The notes under the pieces were generated by a model. That model had not been told where the DNA came from, did no database searches, and saw only the letters and a program-made list of their open reading frames with translations. The translations under genes and the position numbers were made by a program. Of a stretch of 64,000 nucleotides of DNA, positions 23,828-36,679 are shown in pieces. This stretch comes from Acholoe squamosa (lineage: Eukaryota; Annelida; Polychaeta; Phyllodocida; Polynoidae), in assembly GCA_949317995.1 (NCBI GenBank), contig OX439039.1, forward strand, positions 14,933,282-14,997,281, given 5' to 3'. The first letter of the stretch is position 1. Every line of letters starts with the position of its first letter.

Positions 23828-24089
23828 CAGGCTGTTAATTGCAACAGGCTGTTAATTGCAACAGGCTGTTAATTGCAACAGGCTGTTAATTGCAACACAG
23901 AATGGGTTCTTAGGATTCTTTACTTGGGAGGTACACACCGATTCTGGACCACCCCTAAACCAATTCTCTTACCAATTACCTTTTGGCAATACAACAGAAA
24001 ATCAATTCCATAAGGTGAATCAGTTCTGTTTTGAGAGTAGCGCCTCTGACAGAACTCCATTCCAATCTTTTATGAACACCCTCCTGGCT
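23828..24089. mobile_element. Degraded relative of the 23172 element with an amplified end
   Basis: The right part parallels 23440-23583 (CCAATTACCTTTTGGCAA, CATTCCAATCTTTTATGAACA). The left end is a 17-bp unit CAGGCTGTTAATTGCAA repeated four times (23828-23895), so the terminal motif itself seems to have been amplified. Confidence 0.6.
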
Positions 24090-24131
24090 TTTGGACTGAG
24101 CTTTGAACAACAACCTTATTAACTTTCAAAT

Positions 24132-24133
<2 letters not shown>

Positions 24134-24193
<60 letters not shown>
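24134..24193. repeat. (TA)n microsatellite
   Basis: About 58 bases of pure TA repeat. Confidence 0.95.
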
Positions 24194-24196
<3 letters not shown>

Positions 24197-25308
24197 ATTT
24201 CTAAAGTAGGAGGCAATCTTCCCTCTAGACCTATCAGCCTTCTAGACTTCCTATTGGAATATGAAATAACCAGACATGAAGACAACACTATGAAGTGAAT
24301 GGTTATTAGGATTTAAATGATAAATAAAATGGGGATCAAGACTCAGTGCTATCAACAGTGATCAAAGCGGCACAGAGATTTCCATTGTGTAGGTTGAACC
24401 TGTTCAGGCAGATCTATGTAATGATTTTATGTTATTCTGTAGAAACTCTATCAAAAACTCCCATTGATAAAGGATTCAAGACTATGTGAGTGAGTTGCAT
24501 AACAGTATATTTCATTAGAATACCATACCAACCCTCCAGTAGAGTATCAACACTGTAGTGACAGCATGATGCACCATATTTGTTAATACATCATCAGCCT
24601 ATTCACCTATTTCTGCCCATTTCCCCTTCAAAAATCACCATTTTCGAAGTGACAACGCAGCCCTGAACAGCTCTGTACCTAAATGATTAAAATATCAACA
24701 GAAGTGGTCACTGATCATTAGAAGAAAAACAGTTTACTACTTTTTATCCCATAAGTGTTTCAATGCACTAGAAGCTAAAAAACATTTGATAGACATCAAT
24801 ATATCATCATAATAATATGGATAGGCCTATTGAATCCTTCAATCTTTATTATGATATCATGCAGGTCTATTACAGTTTCACATTTGCATGCGAAAGTGAC
24901 TTTGGCTGAATCTTCATAATACGATCCGTTAAAAGCAAAGACTCACTCTATCTACATGAAATAATATCTTATCTACATTTTCACCCTAGACTGCCTCGTC
25001 CCTTTTGCCTTTTGCCGTTCTCATTACGCCGCCTTCTGCCCAGTTACGTGGGAGTCCCTGTCATTGTCAGAAAGAGGCCTGGACCCTGTCATGTGACCAA
25101 GCCTCACTCTGGGTCACCGCTGGGCATCCCAAGGGTTAGCATTAACCAAAGAGTTAACCCTTTAAGGACCGCTTAGTACTAAAGTGCATTGTTTGCCGAT
25201 AGGAATCATGATGCACCCATGCAGTGAGTACCCGGTAACACAATACATGGGGGTTGATGTACTCCCAATAGGTCATCCTGAAGTGGCATTGCAGTCATGG
25301 CGAGTGAC
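24194..25308. other. No gene seen
   Basis: Intergenic or intronic. From about 25150 the sequence contains words (ATCATGATGCACCCATGCAG) of the degenerate CATCATG family from which the satellite at 25309 seems to have grown. Confidence 0.45.
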
Positions 25309-26494
25309 TCAGTGTATGATACATTAAAGCATCATGCTAACCCATCAGTGTATGATACATTAAAGCATCATGCTAACCCATCAGTGTATGATACATTAAA
25401 GCATAATTAACCTATCAGTGTATGATACATTAAAGCATCATTAACCTATCAGTGTATGATACATTAAAGCATCATTAACCTATCAGTGTATGATACATTA
25501 AAGCATCATTAACCTATCAGTGTATGATACATTAAAGCATAATTAACCTATCAGTGTATGATACATTAAAGCATCATTAACCTATCAGTGTATGATACAT
25601 TAAAGCATCATTAACCTATCAGTGTATGATACATTAAAGCATCATTAACCTATCAGTGTATGATACATTAAAGCATCATGCTAACCTATCAGTGTATGAT
25701 ACATTAAAGCATCATTAACCTATCAGTGTATGATACATTAAAGCATCATTAACCTATCAGTGTATGATACATTAAAGCATCATGCTAACCTATCAGTGTA
25801 TGATACATTAAAGCATCATGCTAACCTATCAGTGTATGATACATTAAAGCATCATTAACCTATCAGTGTATGATACATTAAAGCATAATTAACCTATCAG
25901 TGTATGATACATTAAAGCATCATTAACCTATCAGTGTATGATACATTAAAGCATCATTAACCTATCAGTGTATGATACATTAAAGCATCATTAACCTATC
26001 AGTGTATGATACATTAAAGCATCATTAACCTATCAGTGTATGATACATTAAAGCATCATTAACCCATCAGTGTATGATACATTAAAGCATCATGCTAACC
26101 CATCAGTGTATGATACATTAAAGCATAATTAACCTATCAGTGTATGATACATTAAAGCATCATGCTAACCTATCAGTGTATGATACATTAAAGCATCATT
26201 AACCTATCAGTGTATGATACATTAAAGCATCATTAACCTATCAGTGTATGATACATTAAAGCATCATTAACCTATCAGTGTATGATACATTAAAGCATCG
26301 TGCTAACCTATCAGTGTATGATACATTAAAGCATCATTAACCTATCAGTGTATGATACATTAAAGCATCATTAACCTATCAGTGTATGATACATTAAAGC
26401 ATCGTGCTAACCTATCAGTGTATGATACATTAAAGCATCATTAACCTATCAGTGTATGGTACATTAAAGCATCATGCTAACATATCAGTGTATG
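25309..26494 (+). repeat. Satellite array, 34/37-bp unit, 34 full copies plus one partial
   Basis: Units run CAGTGTATGATACATTAAAG then CATCATTAACCTAT (34 bp) or CATCATGCTAACCTAT (37 bp). I count 34 complete copies and a partial last one. Copies differ by very few bases (CATAATT, CATCGTG and CCCAT variants). No unique spacers, so not a CRISPR. Confidence 0.98.
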
Positions 26495-29400
26495 TGAATC
26501 TAATTTTGTGTCCTTAGAAGGATTAATGCGTTTTGCTTGTCTGACTCGGTCTGACTCCTGTCAAAGTTCGCAGTGGGAAAAGGTGAGCGAAGCAGTGCAT
26601 ATACTTACATCAAGCTGATGAATGGCGGAAGGAGGTTGAATGTACAGAGTTTAGAATCATGCAGTAGTAGGTCCAGTTAGTGAGATTATAAAAAGCAGTT
26701 GTTCCACTGGATCTGTTGTGACGATCAGGATTGATCAGGTGCCATTAGATCAGCCGCTCATTCCAATCGAATGTATTAAAAAGAAAATTCACTCCCAGTG
26801 ATCAGGAGATATCGGGGAAAGTGAATTTACATGTTAATCAGCAGCAGATTCTGAAGTTACTTTAACATGATGTCAGGTCATGTATATAGCAAAGAGAATT
26901 GAATCAAATTGAATCAAATTAATGAATGAATGTCTATCTCAGGCAAAGTAGTCGTTGAAGCCAACATCACCGGCTCAGTGTAGATATCACTGGTATAGTC
27001 AGCAAAGTGAATTTTTTTTTTATTGAGGATAGCAGTGTGGCAAAGAAATAGGGAAAGTAAAAAAAGAGACGTAAATCACACATTTCTATACAATTAAAAG
27101 ATGGATAGACAAGAAGAGACTAGACAATTGACTTTTTCACTCTTTGAGTGGTTGATGAGGCTCGCAAAGGCTGCGTTTACCCTAAGGTGCTGTGAAGGCA
27201 TTATTTATTTCATTTAGGAATCTCCATCCTTCCCTTGAGTAAATACTGATTTCGCTTACCCCTTACTTCCTGTTTTTCTATATAAAAACGGGATTCCACC
27301 ATTCCGCATGTTAAACTCTATCAGTAAGGGTGTTTGTACACTGTGGCCAAACACCCCTAATAGCATTGTTTTGTTGTGGCCTAATACTAGACCTGATAGT
27401 GGATTCAACCATTCCGCATGTTAAACTCTATCAGTAGGGGTGTTTGAACACTGTATTAGAATATGGTGGGCGTAGTGGGCAGAACAAAACAGGCAGACAA
27501 GTGGATTATTTAGACCTTCATGGACTATGCCTCAGGTTGCTATTTAGGAAAAGTAAAAGGTGTACTTCAAGCTACATCACCTAGTCATGCAATAGAGACA
27601 GGGTTACTTCAATATTTTCCGCGTTGCAAATATTGTGAAGTGATATCGCCTCACTTAACAATTACACCACTTCTACAGTATATGGTACATGCCATTAAAC
27701 CTTGAAGTGTCAATTAGTTCATTAGTATGAATAACAGAAATGTAGATGACATTTTTATGGAACCATGAAGTCTCAAGTTATAACCTTAAACATTGAAGTG
27801 TCACATATTGTATGAGTATGAATGATAGGAACATAGATGGCATCATTATCATGTAACCGTTTTGCTAGGTGTCGTTATTATGCGATCAACTTTCTCTATT
27901 AACTGTGTAAAATTATGGGCGTGACAATATCATCGGATTGCTTCTCTCTTTGTCATAGTATAGGGTAATGATGGACTGATTGCTCCTGTGAAATTGTCCT
28001 AATTTGAAGGCCCATTAGCCCCTGCATGGGTAATTATGAATAATTAGTTTAATTGTGAATAAGTAGTTTTAGACTAATTCTTTAATTTCAGTGAGAAGGA
28101 AAAAGATCTACCTAGCCCATTATAGTGAGAACCATCTTTCAGAAAATGTGGGAGTGGCCCCCTACCGCCTAATACCAGACCTAATAGTGGACTCCCCCAG
28201 GGGAGTGTGGCCATTGCATTAAATCACCATGCCCATTTTCTGAATGCATACAACTGTATTATATCCATGTATCATGCTGACCATATATGGGTTTGATGCA
28301 CTCCTGTATAATAAATCATGATGCATTCATGAATGCAGCCCTGGTGTGTAGATTTACTATAGATCGATACATCAAGAAACGGTGACTTTTTCGATTCTTT
28401 TTTTTTTTTTTTGCCTTTTCTCAGGTAACCTTATGAGCAAATATTCAGTGGCAAGTCTACCCCTTCTGTACATGTGAGATGCATGATTTGAAGGATAACA
28501 TTCATCTGGATTGACATTTGTTTGTATATGTGGGAACTACAAGCAATGAGAATTCCACTAAAATTAAGCTTAACACAACTTTATTCATGCTGTCTACATG
28601 GCAGTATTGCCTCGACATAAGGACAGATGGATATGATGCACAAAATCACTTTATGAGAATTGAAAGGTTTAAAAGCTGCTGGTATAGTGTTACGCAAAAA
28701 TGTCGGTGGTCATAATATTATCATTTGTTTGTAGCACCTTATCAGCTATCTGTGCCGGTGGTTGAAGAGGTCAGAGGGAGTGGCAGGTGACAAGGCATAA
28801 CAACAGGAACGTTCAATGGGGAATGTGTTTGCGTGAAGCAGCTGTTTAACTGAGGCATTTCACTCAAGTCCTCTTTACCTTATCTTATCATAGAGTAGAG
28901 AGGATGGTTTATTTTTGCATAATGGCGATGAATATCTTGCTTCCAAGCAACGGACGTGGTAAGATATTCTCAAGATGAGCCTGTGGAATCTTATGATCAT
29001 TCTGAAGATTTTAGCTCATATACCCACTGAAACCTGATATGAGGTCTTTGTCATACCTATCATGCATATCAATAGCTCACAAACATATCAGATGATCTAT
29101 GACATATTTACAATGTCAACTCTTCAAGATAGCACATTCTGGAAAACAAGACCACTGACAACAATTATTTTCAATGCTGTGCATGTACCTTGTGTTTGTA
29201 GAACTTATCCCACTCTTCTTTCTTTTAAAAGCTTTGCAGTGGGAAAAGATACCCCTGTCATTGCCAGTAACAGTAAATGTCACTTCTGCTGATAAACCAC
29301 TGGGAAACTAATAACTAGTGGGTACAAATATTAACTTAATGTTGACAACTGGTTGAGTTCTGTTGACAATGTTATTCAAACGACCAGATACTTACTAACG

Positions 29401-29957
29401 ACATTTACGATGATCAAAATCATTCAATAAGGTCCAATCGGTCCAAAAGGTCAGTGAACTCAATACCTTTACAAATTAACTGGTGAATATGAGTGTAAAG
29501 GGGACTGACCAAGTCAGGTCTTTCTTGCACAGTTTTCTGGAAAGATCAAAATGACATTTTTTCATATATCAGGTGAAAAAGAGAATCCTTTGATGCACTC
29601 TAGCCCAACAACTCGCTCTGCCACCCACGACATCCAGTCACAGATACTGCCATTTCACAATTCGAAAGACCTTTTGCCCCATGACCCACTCCTGACAGCC
29701 GCTAGCCGCCCTGAGGATAGTTGTCCACCCTATCTCTGGCACACAGACCCGATTGGGGCACACTGCTGCCATAACAGGATATAAAACATTGACTCTCCTC
29801 TCCTAAATACTACTAACACTCGCAGACCTCTATTTGCTGAAGCGACTCAATGACTAGGCGTTTGAAATGCTGGGCAGTTTTATGGATATTCATCTAGTTG
29901 GGGACTAAACCTTAGTGTCAGCATTATGGTTTTGGAATCTGCTGTGAAGGAAATATA
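26495..29957. other. No gene seen
   Basis: About 3.5 kb without a defensible gene. A poly-T tract with CTTTTCTCAG at 28392-28424 resembles a splice acceptor, but no convincing exon or donor follows. Direct repeats of CATTCCGCATGTTAAACTCT occur at 27301 and 27411. CATCATG-family words lie near 28300-28340. Confidence 0.45.
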
Positions 29958-30152
29958 TCATATCAGCCGGTTCAAACGCCCGTGCGCTTATTAATTTCAA
30001 TACGATTTTACCCATGGCCTTAATTTGAAACAGGCACTTATTTGAACACAGTCTTTAGTGCTTAAGACTGGTTTTGATACCCCTATACCCCTGGGGCTTA
30101 TTTGAGGCCGGGTATCATTTGAGACCCCTGTGCTTGAACGAGACATTACAGT
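29958..30152. mobile_element. CGCTTA-type TIR element, copy 5
   Basis: About 195 bp, diverged. Right end TGCTTGAACGAGACATTACA(GTA); the interior has AGGCACTTATTTGAACA and AGTGCTTAAGAC words shared with the other copies. Confidence 0.6.
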
Positions 30153-30760
30153 ATGATAGATATGGTTTCAGGACTATCCTTTTGACAATATCAAACATAT
30201 ATCTTATACATTTTTCTTTTTCTTTTCGTCCGCTCTTCAGAGCCAATGAATTATTTTTGTGAACCCCATGAATTATTCAACATTTGGTCAGGTAAAAGCC
30301 GATAAATGTCAGGTTATAGTCAGTTAAAACCATAACCCGTAAATGGTTGGAACCCTGCCTATATCAATAGCACAAATTTACACCTAATTGTACTGACTCT
30401 TTCATTAGTATCCTGTCAGATTCTGGCTACCCTTAGACCTTTCCCTGTTTGTGGAATATGGCCAGGGTTGGACTATTTGCCAACTGCTCCTCGGCCATCT
30501 GTCTCCAGTCACTGCCACCAGAAGGCACCGGCATCACCAGAAACATACTGCACATGCCCATCGACTCACTCACCAAGCACATTCCCCATTTTCATCACTA
30601 ACACTCTTGTTTTGTCAGGTGTCTGGTCAGGTGTTTGGGGAGTGTGTGGAGGTCAGTAGCCATTGCCCTGGTTTTAACTGCAGTTCCGGTCATGTAACAA
30701 AGATGGCTGCCATGTCGTTTGTCTCACGCCTTATGAGGAGTGTGGGTGTTTGATATGGGT
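30153..30760. other. No gene seen
   Basis: Open frames at 30451-30753 lack domains and splice context; treated as chance. Confidence 0.4.
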
Positions 30761-31027
30761 CTGGAGGCCATTTCTTAAGGCACTACGACTGCACACAGTC
30801 ACTACGATTTGAGACCCCTATACTTAGTGTCAGCAATCGTAGGTAGTGCCCTACGACTGCTCTGTACGATCAGCAGTTATGTAGATATCACATAGCATTT
30901 GGTAGGGCAGTCGTAGTGCTGCAGGTGTTACATGACCAATACCATTGGGCTGTAATGTCACTAAATTAAGGGTTACCACTACGACTTGAAGGTGAGCAGT
31001 CGTAGTGTGTTAAGAAATGGTCTCCAG
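30761..31027. mobile_element. CTGGAG...CACTACGACTGC TIR element
   Basis: 267 bp with inverted ends of about 32 bp (CTGGAGGCCATTTCTTAAGG and, inverted, CTGGAGACCATTTCTTAACA). The motif CACTACGACTGC or its complement appears at least five times inside. No coding capacity. Confidence 0.75.
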
Positions 31028-31118
31028 AGGGGATTAATGCCTGACACTTCAGGGCAACAACTTGGAAGTCCGATTAAATCAGCAAGGAGGATAATAGACA
31101 GAGTTATCTATGCTATAT

Positions 31119-31169
31119 CCTCAAAGCAGGATTCCACTCGGCTCCACCTCATGGAATCCTGCTTTGAGG
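31119..31169. repeat. Perfect 18-bp hairpin with 15-nt loop
   Basis: The arms CCTCAAAGCAGGATTCCA (31119-31136) and its exact complement (31152-31169) pair, with one more T-A pair outside. Compact hairpin; no flanking element recognised. Confidence 0.95.
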
Positions 31170-31993
31170 AAGAAACATTCTGTTTGGAGTAATTTAAGTG
31201 GATCTCTCTATTAATCTCATGTTTTCTATATGAAAGAACCCTCAAAAATCACTTTTGGTTAAGGGGTTTGAGGATATGTTTTTATAACATCACAGTGGAG
31301 AATGGCGCTGTGGAGAACACAAGATTCAGTTTCTTCACACCCTGACTGAGAATGACTTTGCCTATGCTTTATTGAAGGAACTGTTGTTCCTAACAGGAAA
31401 TAGTATGATAATATCCTGGTATAAAGCAACCATTCCAATGGAGGAATCTTCATTCCCATTGCAGTATTGGGACACTCTTACCTTAATTATCCTTCTATTG
31501 TGATAAAAGGTAATTGCTCTACTTTTTACATCATGAACCCACGCCCTCATTGCTTCCTTTCTCACATCTACCTTGTCATATTTCAATCCTGTGGCTACTA
31601 TTCTAAAATACCAATGATAGGCGTATGCCGAATTACTATTTTGTAATAGATCTTATGAGACCTAATTCTAAATGGGACTCTTAGATAAGTAGGCGTGCAC
31701 CTGTCTACCACAGACACACCCAGTAAGGGACAATCACTGACACTTGGGGGTTGGTGAAAGCATTGTTTTGTTATACATAGACCCAGAGAACAAAAGATCA
31801 TGGGTCATTTGTCTCAATTTTTTTAATGGAGTATGACTTAAAGTAGTTCCTTCAATGCAATACCTTCAGTATTCTCATGAGAAGACTATTAAAATCGTAT
31901 TAGTTCTATCTTTTTTTTTATGTTCATTTCTTTTTTTCAGTTGTGCTTATGCTTATCGATATTAATGTTTATTTATTTATTTTCTACTTGTAG

Positions 31994-32108
31994 GTCAGAC
32001 TGCGTAATAAGGGACTGTGTTGAGAGCAGACAAAGGCGCTTCAAGTACCAATTCTTCAAGAGGATGAGAGAAGACATTCAGGAATGTACAATGGAAATTA
32101 CAAACTGA
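31994..32108 (+). CDS. Probable terminal coding exon, unknown protein
   Basis: A pyrimidine-rich acceptor (TTATTTTCTACTTGTAG) ends at 31993. After one base that completes a split codon the frame reads 37 residues to TGA at 32106-32108. The peptide is hydrophilic and strongly charged with three cysteines (SDCVIRDCVESRQRRFKY..., ending ECTMEITN). Its phase fits the donor of the 17434-17520 exon, but intermediate exons cannot be excluded. No family is recognised; the Cys spacing CX4C...C could belong to a small secreted or CX-type mitochondrial protein, which is a guess. The downstream AT-rich stretch would be the 3' untranslated region. Confidence 0.45.
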
Positions 32109-33260
32109 AAAAGTGCTGGAAAAAATACCAAAAAAAAGAAGAAAAGGATGAGAATGCAGGTTGAATTAAGCAAGGAAAATATGGAAAGTAAACTGGGAAG
32201 ACTGCTGATAGTTCAGTCATTGAATTAGTTATGAGATTTGTGATGTTAATGTAATATAAAGGGGTGCTATTCGGCATCTGATGTCATTTGACTAAACCAC
32301 CTAAATCTTATTGCAGTGGTGTTCATACACAGATATTTAAACCAATATGTATGTAGAGTAGGCCATAGCTGTACTATGTTCTTTATGGTTCATTCTATTT
32401 ATTACCTCCTCATGTTCCAAATTGACTACATTTTAGCTACATTGTGAATACCAGGATAAGTGTCCTACTGCATACCTCTATGATCATATTATACAGCTAT
32501 TTATGTATGATACATTCCATGACACATATTTATTATTAGAAAGCTATGGCATAGCAATCCTCATAGCAGCTATGCCTTACTATTGCTCCATTTACATGTC
32601 TACAAAGTACAGTTATGAAAAAAAGTTGAATACTGGGTCATTTTGGCTCAAAAGATCCAGGTAGATGACTTCTTTAAAGTTGGATTCTGATCTTGCCCGT
32701 ACATTTCTGATAGGATTACTGCTTTATGCCAATACGTTTACCCCCAAGCTACATGTCAGAGAAAACTGTCAAAATGCATTGGTGTATTTACCTTAATTAT
32801 CTTCTTTTGTAGTTACATCTGCTTTACATTTTTTCATTCTTGAGTAGTATACAGAATAGAGTTCAAATGTTCTTATAGAAACACATTCAGCCTATCTGAT
32901 AATTCCCTCCTGGAATGTTAAATTCAACATGCTATTGTGAAGCTGAAAATATTGACTTATTTCCCAGCAAATTGTCGTTATCTGTCGCCATGATTGGTCA
33001 TCAATGGTGACACCTTTTTGAGTGATAACTCATTCCGTCATCTTTTGCCACTGTGTGTTAGACTCACGTGGCATAGCAATTGCTATTCCTGGTGATCTTG
33101 TGCTATAACGACGTCTTGTTCCATCTAGCGACATATGTGAGCCACTTCAGACAGGTTGACGAGGACTCACGACAATTTGCTGAGTTATGTCGAATCAGTT
33201 AGTATTGTAATTTCCCAAAGAAAATTGTTATATCGCTGGACGAATAAAAACGATTTAAGT
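32109..33260 (+). other. Possible 3' untranslated region
   Basis: AT-rich sequence following the probable terminal exon, with no other gene. The first canonical AATAAA in plus orientation that I noticed is at 33243-33248 (GACGAATAAAAACG). Confidence 0.3.
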
Positions 33261-36059
33261 TAATGCTCAATTATCTTTGTCAATTTACAAAGGATGCACG
33301 TTTTAACAAAGTTGTACACAGTCATTTCCTCCTTTACAGTTTCCTCTACCAGACCATATAAGATGACTGCTTTATGGCAGATAAGATATCAACAATAGCT
33401 CACTTTTAGCCAGTATTGATTGAATACTTTCAATACATAATTTGTCAGATCTGTTAAGACATCATATTGATCAATATTAGCCATTCCTATAACAGTGTAT
33501 TTATTTACATGCAGGTATACTGATAAGGGTACCTTTATGCCAAAGGTGCATGATGATTATGGGTAACTGCTATGTTGTATCTAGTATTAGACTAAGTATA
33601 CCATATTAAATTATAGACTGTAGACAGAAAGAGAAATGATTTATCAGTACCCTATACTATTTATCCAGATATTTACCCCTTCTCACCTATTGCCCAATGA
33701 CATCAAATTGTATTAATTGGACCTACATCACGGAGTTCGACTGAAAAAAAAGTCGGTCAACAGATTTTGCTATACAGATTATGTTATATCTGCCAAAATG
33801 TTTAAGGAATCAGTAAAAGAAAATCACCATACATCATTTTCTGAGCAAGAAACCTATTGTAAAAGAAAAAAACTCCTTCAAAAGAACAAAACAGCAAGAA
33901 ACAACCAAACATCTGTAGACCAACTTTCCTTTTGGGTGTTTCTTAAAATGGCATTGTTTTCAAGAAATATGAGAGGCAAATGCTTTCAGAAGCACTGCTT
34001 GAGCCAATTCAGTGCCAACTCTGAATCAGATGCAATTGATTTATCTCTTTTGGTGCAATCCAATGAAGTTCTCTTTTTAATAAATCGCCATTTCCTCAAG
34101 CTATGACTATCATAATCAGGTCCAAATTTCGCTCTGGCCCAGATGGAATCACTTTTTAAGTCATTGAATGGGGGAAGTGCCCCACTTTGAAATTGCATTG
34201 TTCCAGTCAAAGCTCTTCAATGTCATTATGTGGTGTTGAAAAAGTTAATGTCAGCCTGCCATGGGGAATGAGGCATTTAAATTGCAGGGGCTGGAAACCT
34301 CATGGTCTCAGTAGACAATATAGGATATATGAGAAATACCAAATTCATGTAGTAAACATTTCTTACAAATAGTTGAATACACTTGTAAGCAATCTTCCCA
34401 CCAAACCTTTCTTGTCCATGACCATTGAAGGCTATTTTGAACACCTTTTGAACATTGAGAAACGATGCACAATTTAAATCATATGATTTCAAAATATCAA
34501 CTACAGTAGAGGACCCAAGATGAAGTGATAATGTGCAATGGTCATCAATGCATTCTAGTTTAATCAGATTAGAAAGCCACATGAGAAGTGATCCTATTTT
34601 TCGAGCTCCACTTGTGTGACCCCGTTGTCAGCCTTACCTGCGACACTGCTTATCCTCTGATTTATGGCAAATTCCTAGCAATTATAGAAGACAGATGTCT
34701 GATTTATTGATATTTTGTGTGGATAAATAAATAAAAGAAAACATAGTAGAACAAAGGATTTCTTGTGTCGCAGGCAAAGCTTAGTAAGTTGGGCTCTGGC
34801 TAATAATTACACATTCTATGCTTCTGATTTAGCAGGATCTAGCCACTTTTCCTTCAGGTTTGGAGGAAAACTGCTTATAAAGCTGTCTGAAATATGTCAT
34901 GTTTTTAAAATCAGTTTCTAAGTTCATAACTTGGACAATCAATACTTCTTGTCTTGCATACTAATTAAACTGTTGATGAAACTGTTATGTTATGGAAAAC
35001 GGGTAATATTATAGTCCCTTCACTGGATTAGAAATTAGATAGGCTACCACCAATGTTCTACTACTTGAAACCTCTGTGGTATAATGCTGTATTTCATTTG
35101 CTTAAGTATATCAATCCCCTGATCTGCTATGTAATATTTATATAGGGGCCTACCCAGTATGTTCAACTAGATTTGTACATAAGATGTGTAGCAGACATAA
35201 GCTGAGGCTCCACTACCTGATTATCGCAGAGAATGGTAGCTACTCTTAGGAAAATGAAACAAACAATTTTTAAAGGACGTGGAGGAGTACAAGCATTGAA
35301 AATGATCTATACCACATTTCGTGAGAATTGCTGGGATTCTCTGTGACAATCGCATGGTGGAGTCCCCGCTCAATCACAGACCAACAAAATGATTGTTCAG
35401 ATTGTCCAAATTGACTACACGATACCTAAATGAACAACGGCTATCAGCTCATTTCCTCACTAACTGTCATTTAGATGTGCTTATTGAAACAGTCCCTTAA
35501 CTTATTGGTTGTGATATTACCAAAAAGATGTTATGAGGTATGATTATTGTGCACAATAAAGGAGACTATTACGGAAACCATACAAGACACCCCCAATGAA
35601 ATGTATATTGGTCAGTATTTATTTTTGAATAAAAAAGTACAGTTTCCTAATGGACCTGGTAGTCTTCATGTGTTGGTAAAAGAAAAAGTTGATAATCAAA
35701 GCAAGGACAGGACACAGAAATATTGATAGCTGAAATGTATAGACTCTCGCTGCATTGGCACCTGAAGCAGGACGCTATGGCCTCTCTCTGCATTAAAATG
35801 CTAAACAGAAAGACTTAGTGTAATGTTGTGTTGTTTGGTCATTCAGACAGTCAGATAGTAATATCAATTCAGACAGTCAGATAGAAATGTTGAATCAGTT
35901 AGAAAAAGCCCAAAAGTATGACCAAAAGTACCTTGCATGCAAGTTGTATTTTGCTGTTCTAATCAATAGCGCCAGCACTTTTCTAATTTTCCATATTCAA
36001 ACCCTATGGGCTTTCCAGGTCCCACGAACTTCCGTGCAATTTTCAGGGGTGGACAAAGT
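33261..36059. other. No confident gene
   Basis: Weak frames exist on both strands (plus 33717-34106; minus 34277-34582 and 33986-34210). The minus-strand pair has a reasonably protein-like composition and might be a decayed coding relic, but no domain is recognised and stops separate the pieces. Confidence 0.35.
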
Positions 36060-36167
36060 GCCAAATCCAGCAAGATGCATCAGGCTGCATGCGTCAGAAA
36101 AATGCATTGAGGCCTGTGGCATTTTCTGACGCATGCACACTCTGAGATGTGTCTTGGTGGATTTGGC
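36060..36167. repeat. 108-nt foldback hairpin
   Basis: The arms of about 46 nt start GCCAAATCCAGCAAGAT and end ATCTTGGTGGATTTGGC-like; the inner part is ATGCGTCAGAAAAATGC versus GCATTTTCTGACGCAT. A few mismatches, loop of about 13 nt. Shape fits either a tiny MITE or a pre-miRNA-like precursor. Confidence 0.85.
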
Positions 36168-36679
36168 CCTAAAGGTAGGAGAGGAAGGAATTATATGGTT
36201 TACTCCGGCCGATGTTATCCGTACGAGGATCTCGTCCAGATAACGAACTTATTCAGACAAGATTATCTAAGAAACAGGCTAAGACATAATATCTAGTACA
36301 CTGGACCATGCCAGAAAGTCTAAGACACAGGACATGACATGTCATGGGACCATATGAGAATACCTAAGACACGGGAGCATTTTTATGAGAAAATCTCAGA
36401 AAAAAACTTTTGTCCCGTTTCTTATAATTATCCCTAATATTGTCCTGTTTCTTATATGTCCTGCTTCTTATATCACAAATATTGTCCCCTTTCTTGTATG
36501 TCCCCTTTATTAGATATTCTCGTCTGTTTAAGCATCTTTAATATTCAGACGGGATCCTTGTCAGAATAGCGCTTGCTCTTTACTTCCTCCTACCCTCACT
36601 CCCCCTACCAGGCCAGGGTCCAAATGGATCTATAAGTTGTGCCTTATGTTTGAGGTACTAAAGGGTTTTAGGTAAACCA
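36168..36679. other. No gene seen
   Basis: Intergenic; contains repeated TTGTCC(C/T)(G/C)TTTCTTAT words (36411-36515) forming a short degenerate tandem tract. Confidence 0.45.

Noticed and set aside
25309..26494. CRISPR array
   Set aside because: Contiguous identical units without unique spacers, in an animal genome.
28392..28475. Exon after the strong acceptor CTTTTCTCAG
   Set aside because: No satisfactory donor; the frames close quickly or do not fit the phase of the neighbouring candidate exons.
30451..30753. 100-codon frame starting MEYGQGW
   Set aside because: No domain, His/Ser-rich, no splice or promoter context; likely chance.
33717..34582. Possible coding relic on either strand
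   Set aside because: Protein-like stretches on the minus strand, but stops, no recognised domain and no splice signals; kept only as a remark.
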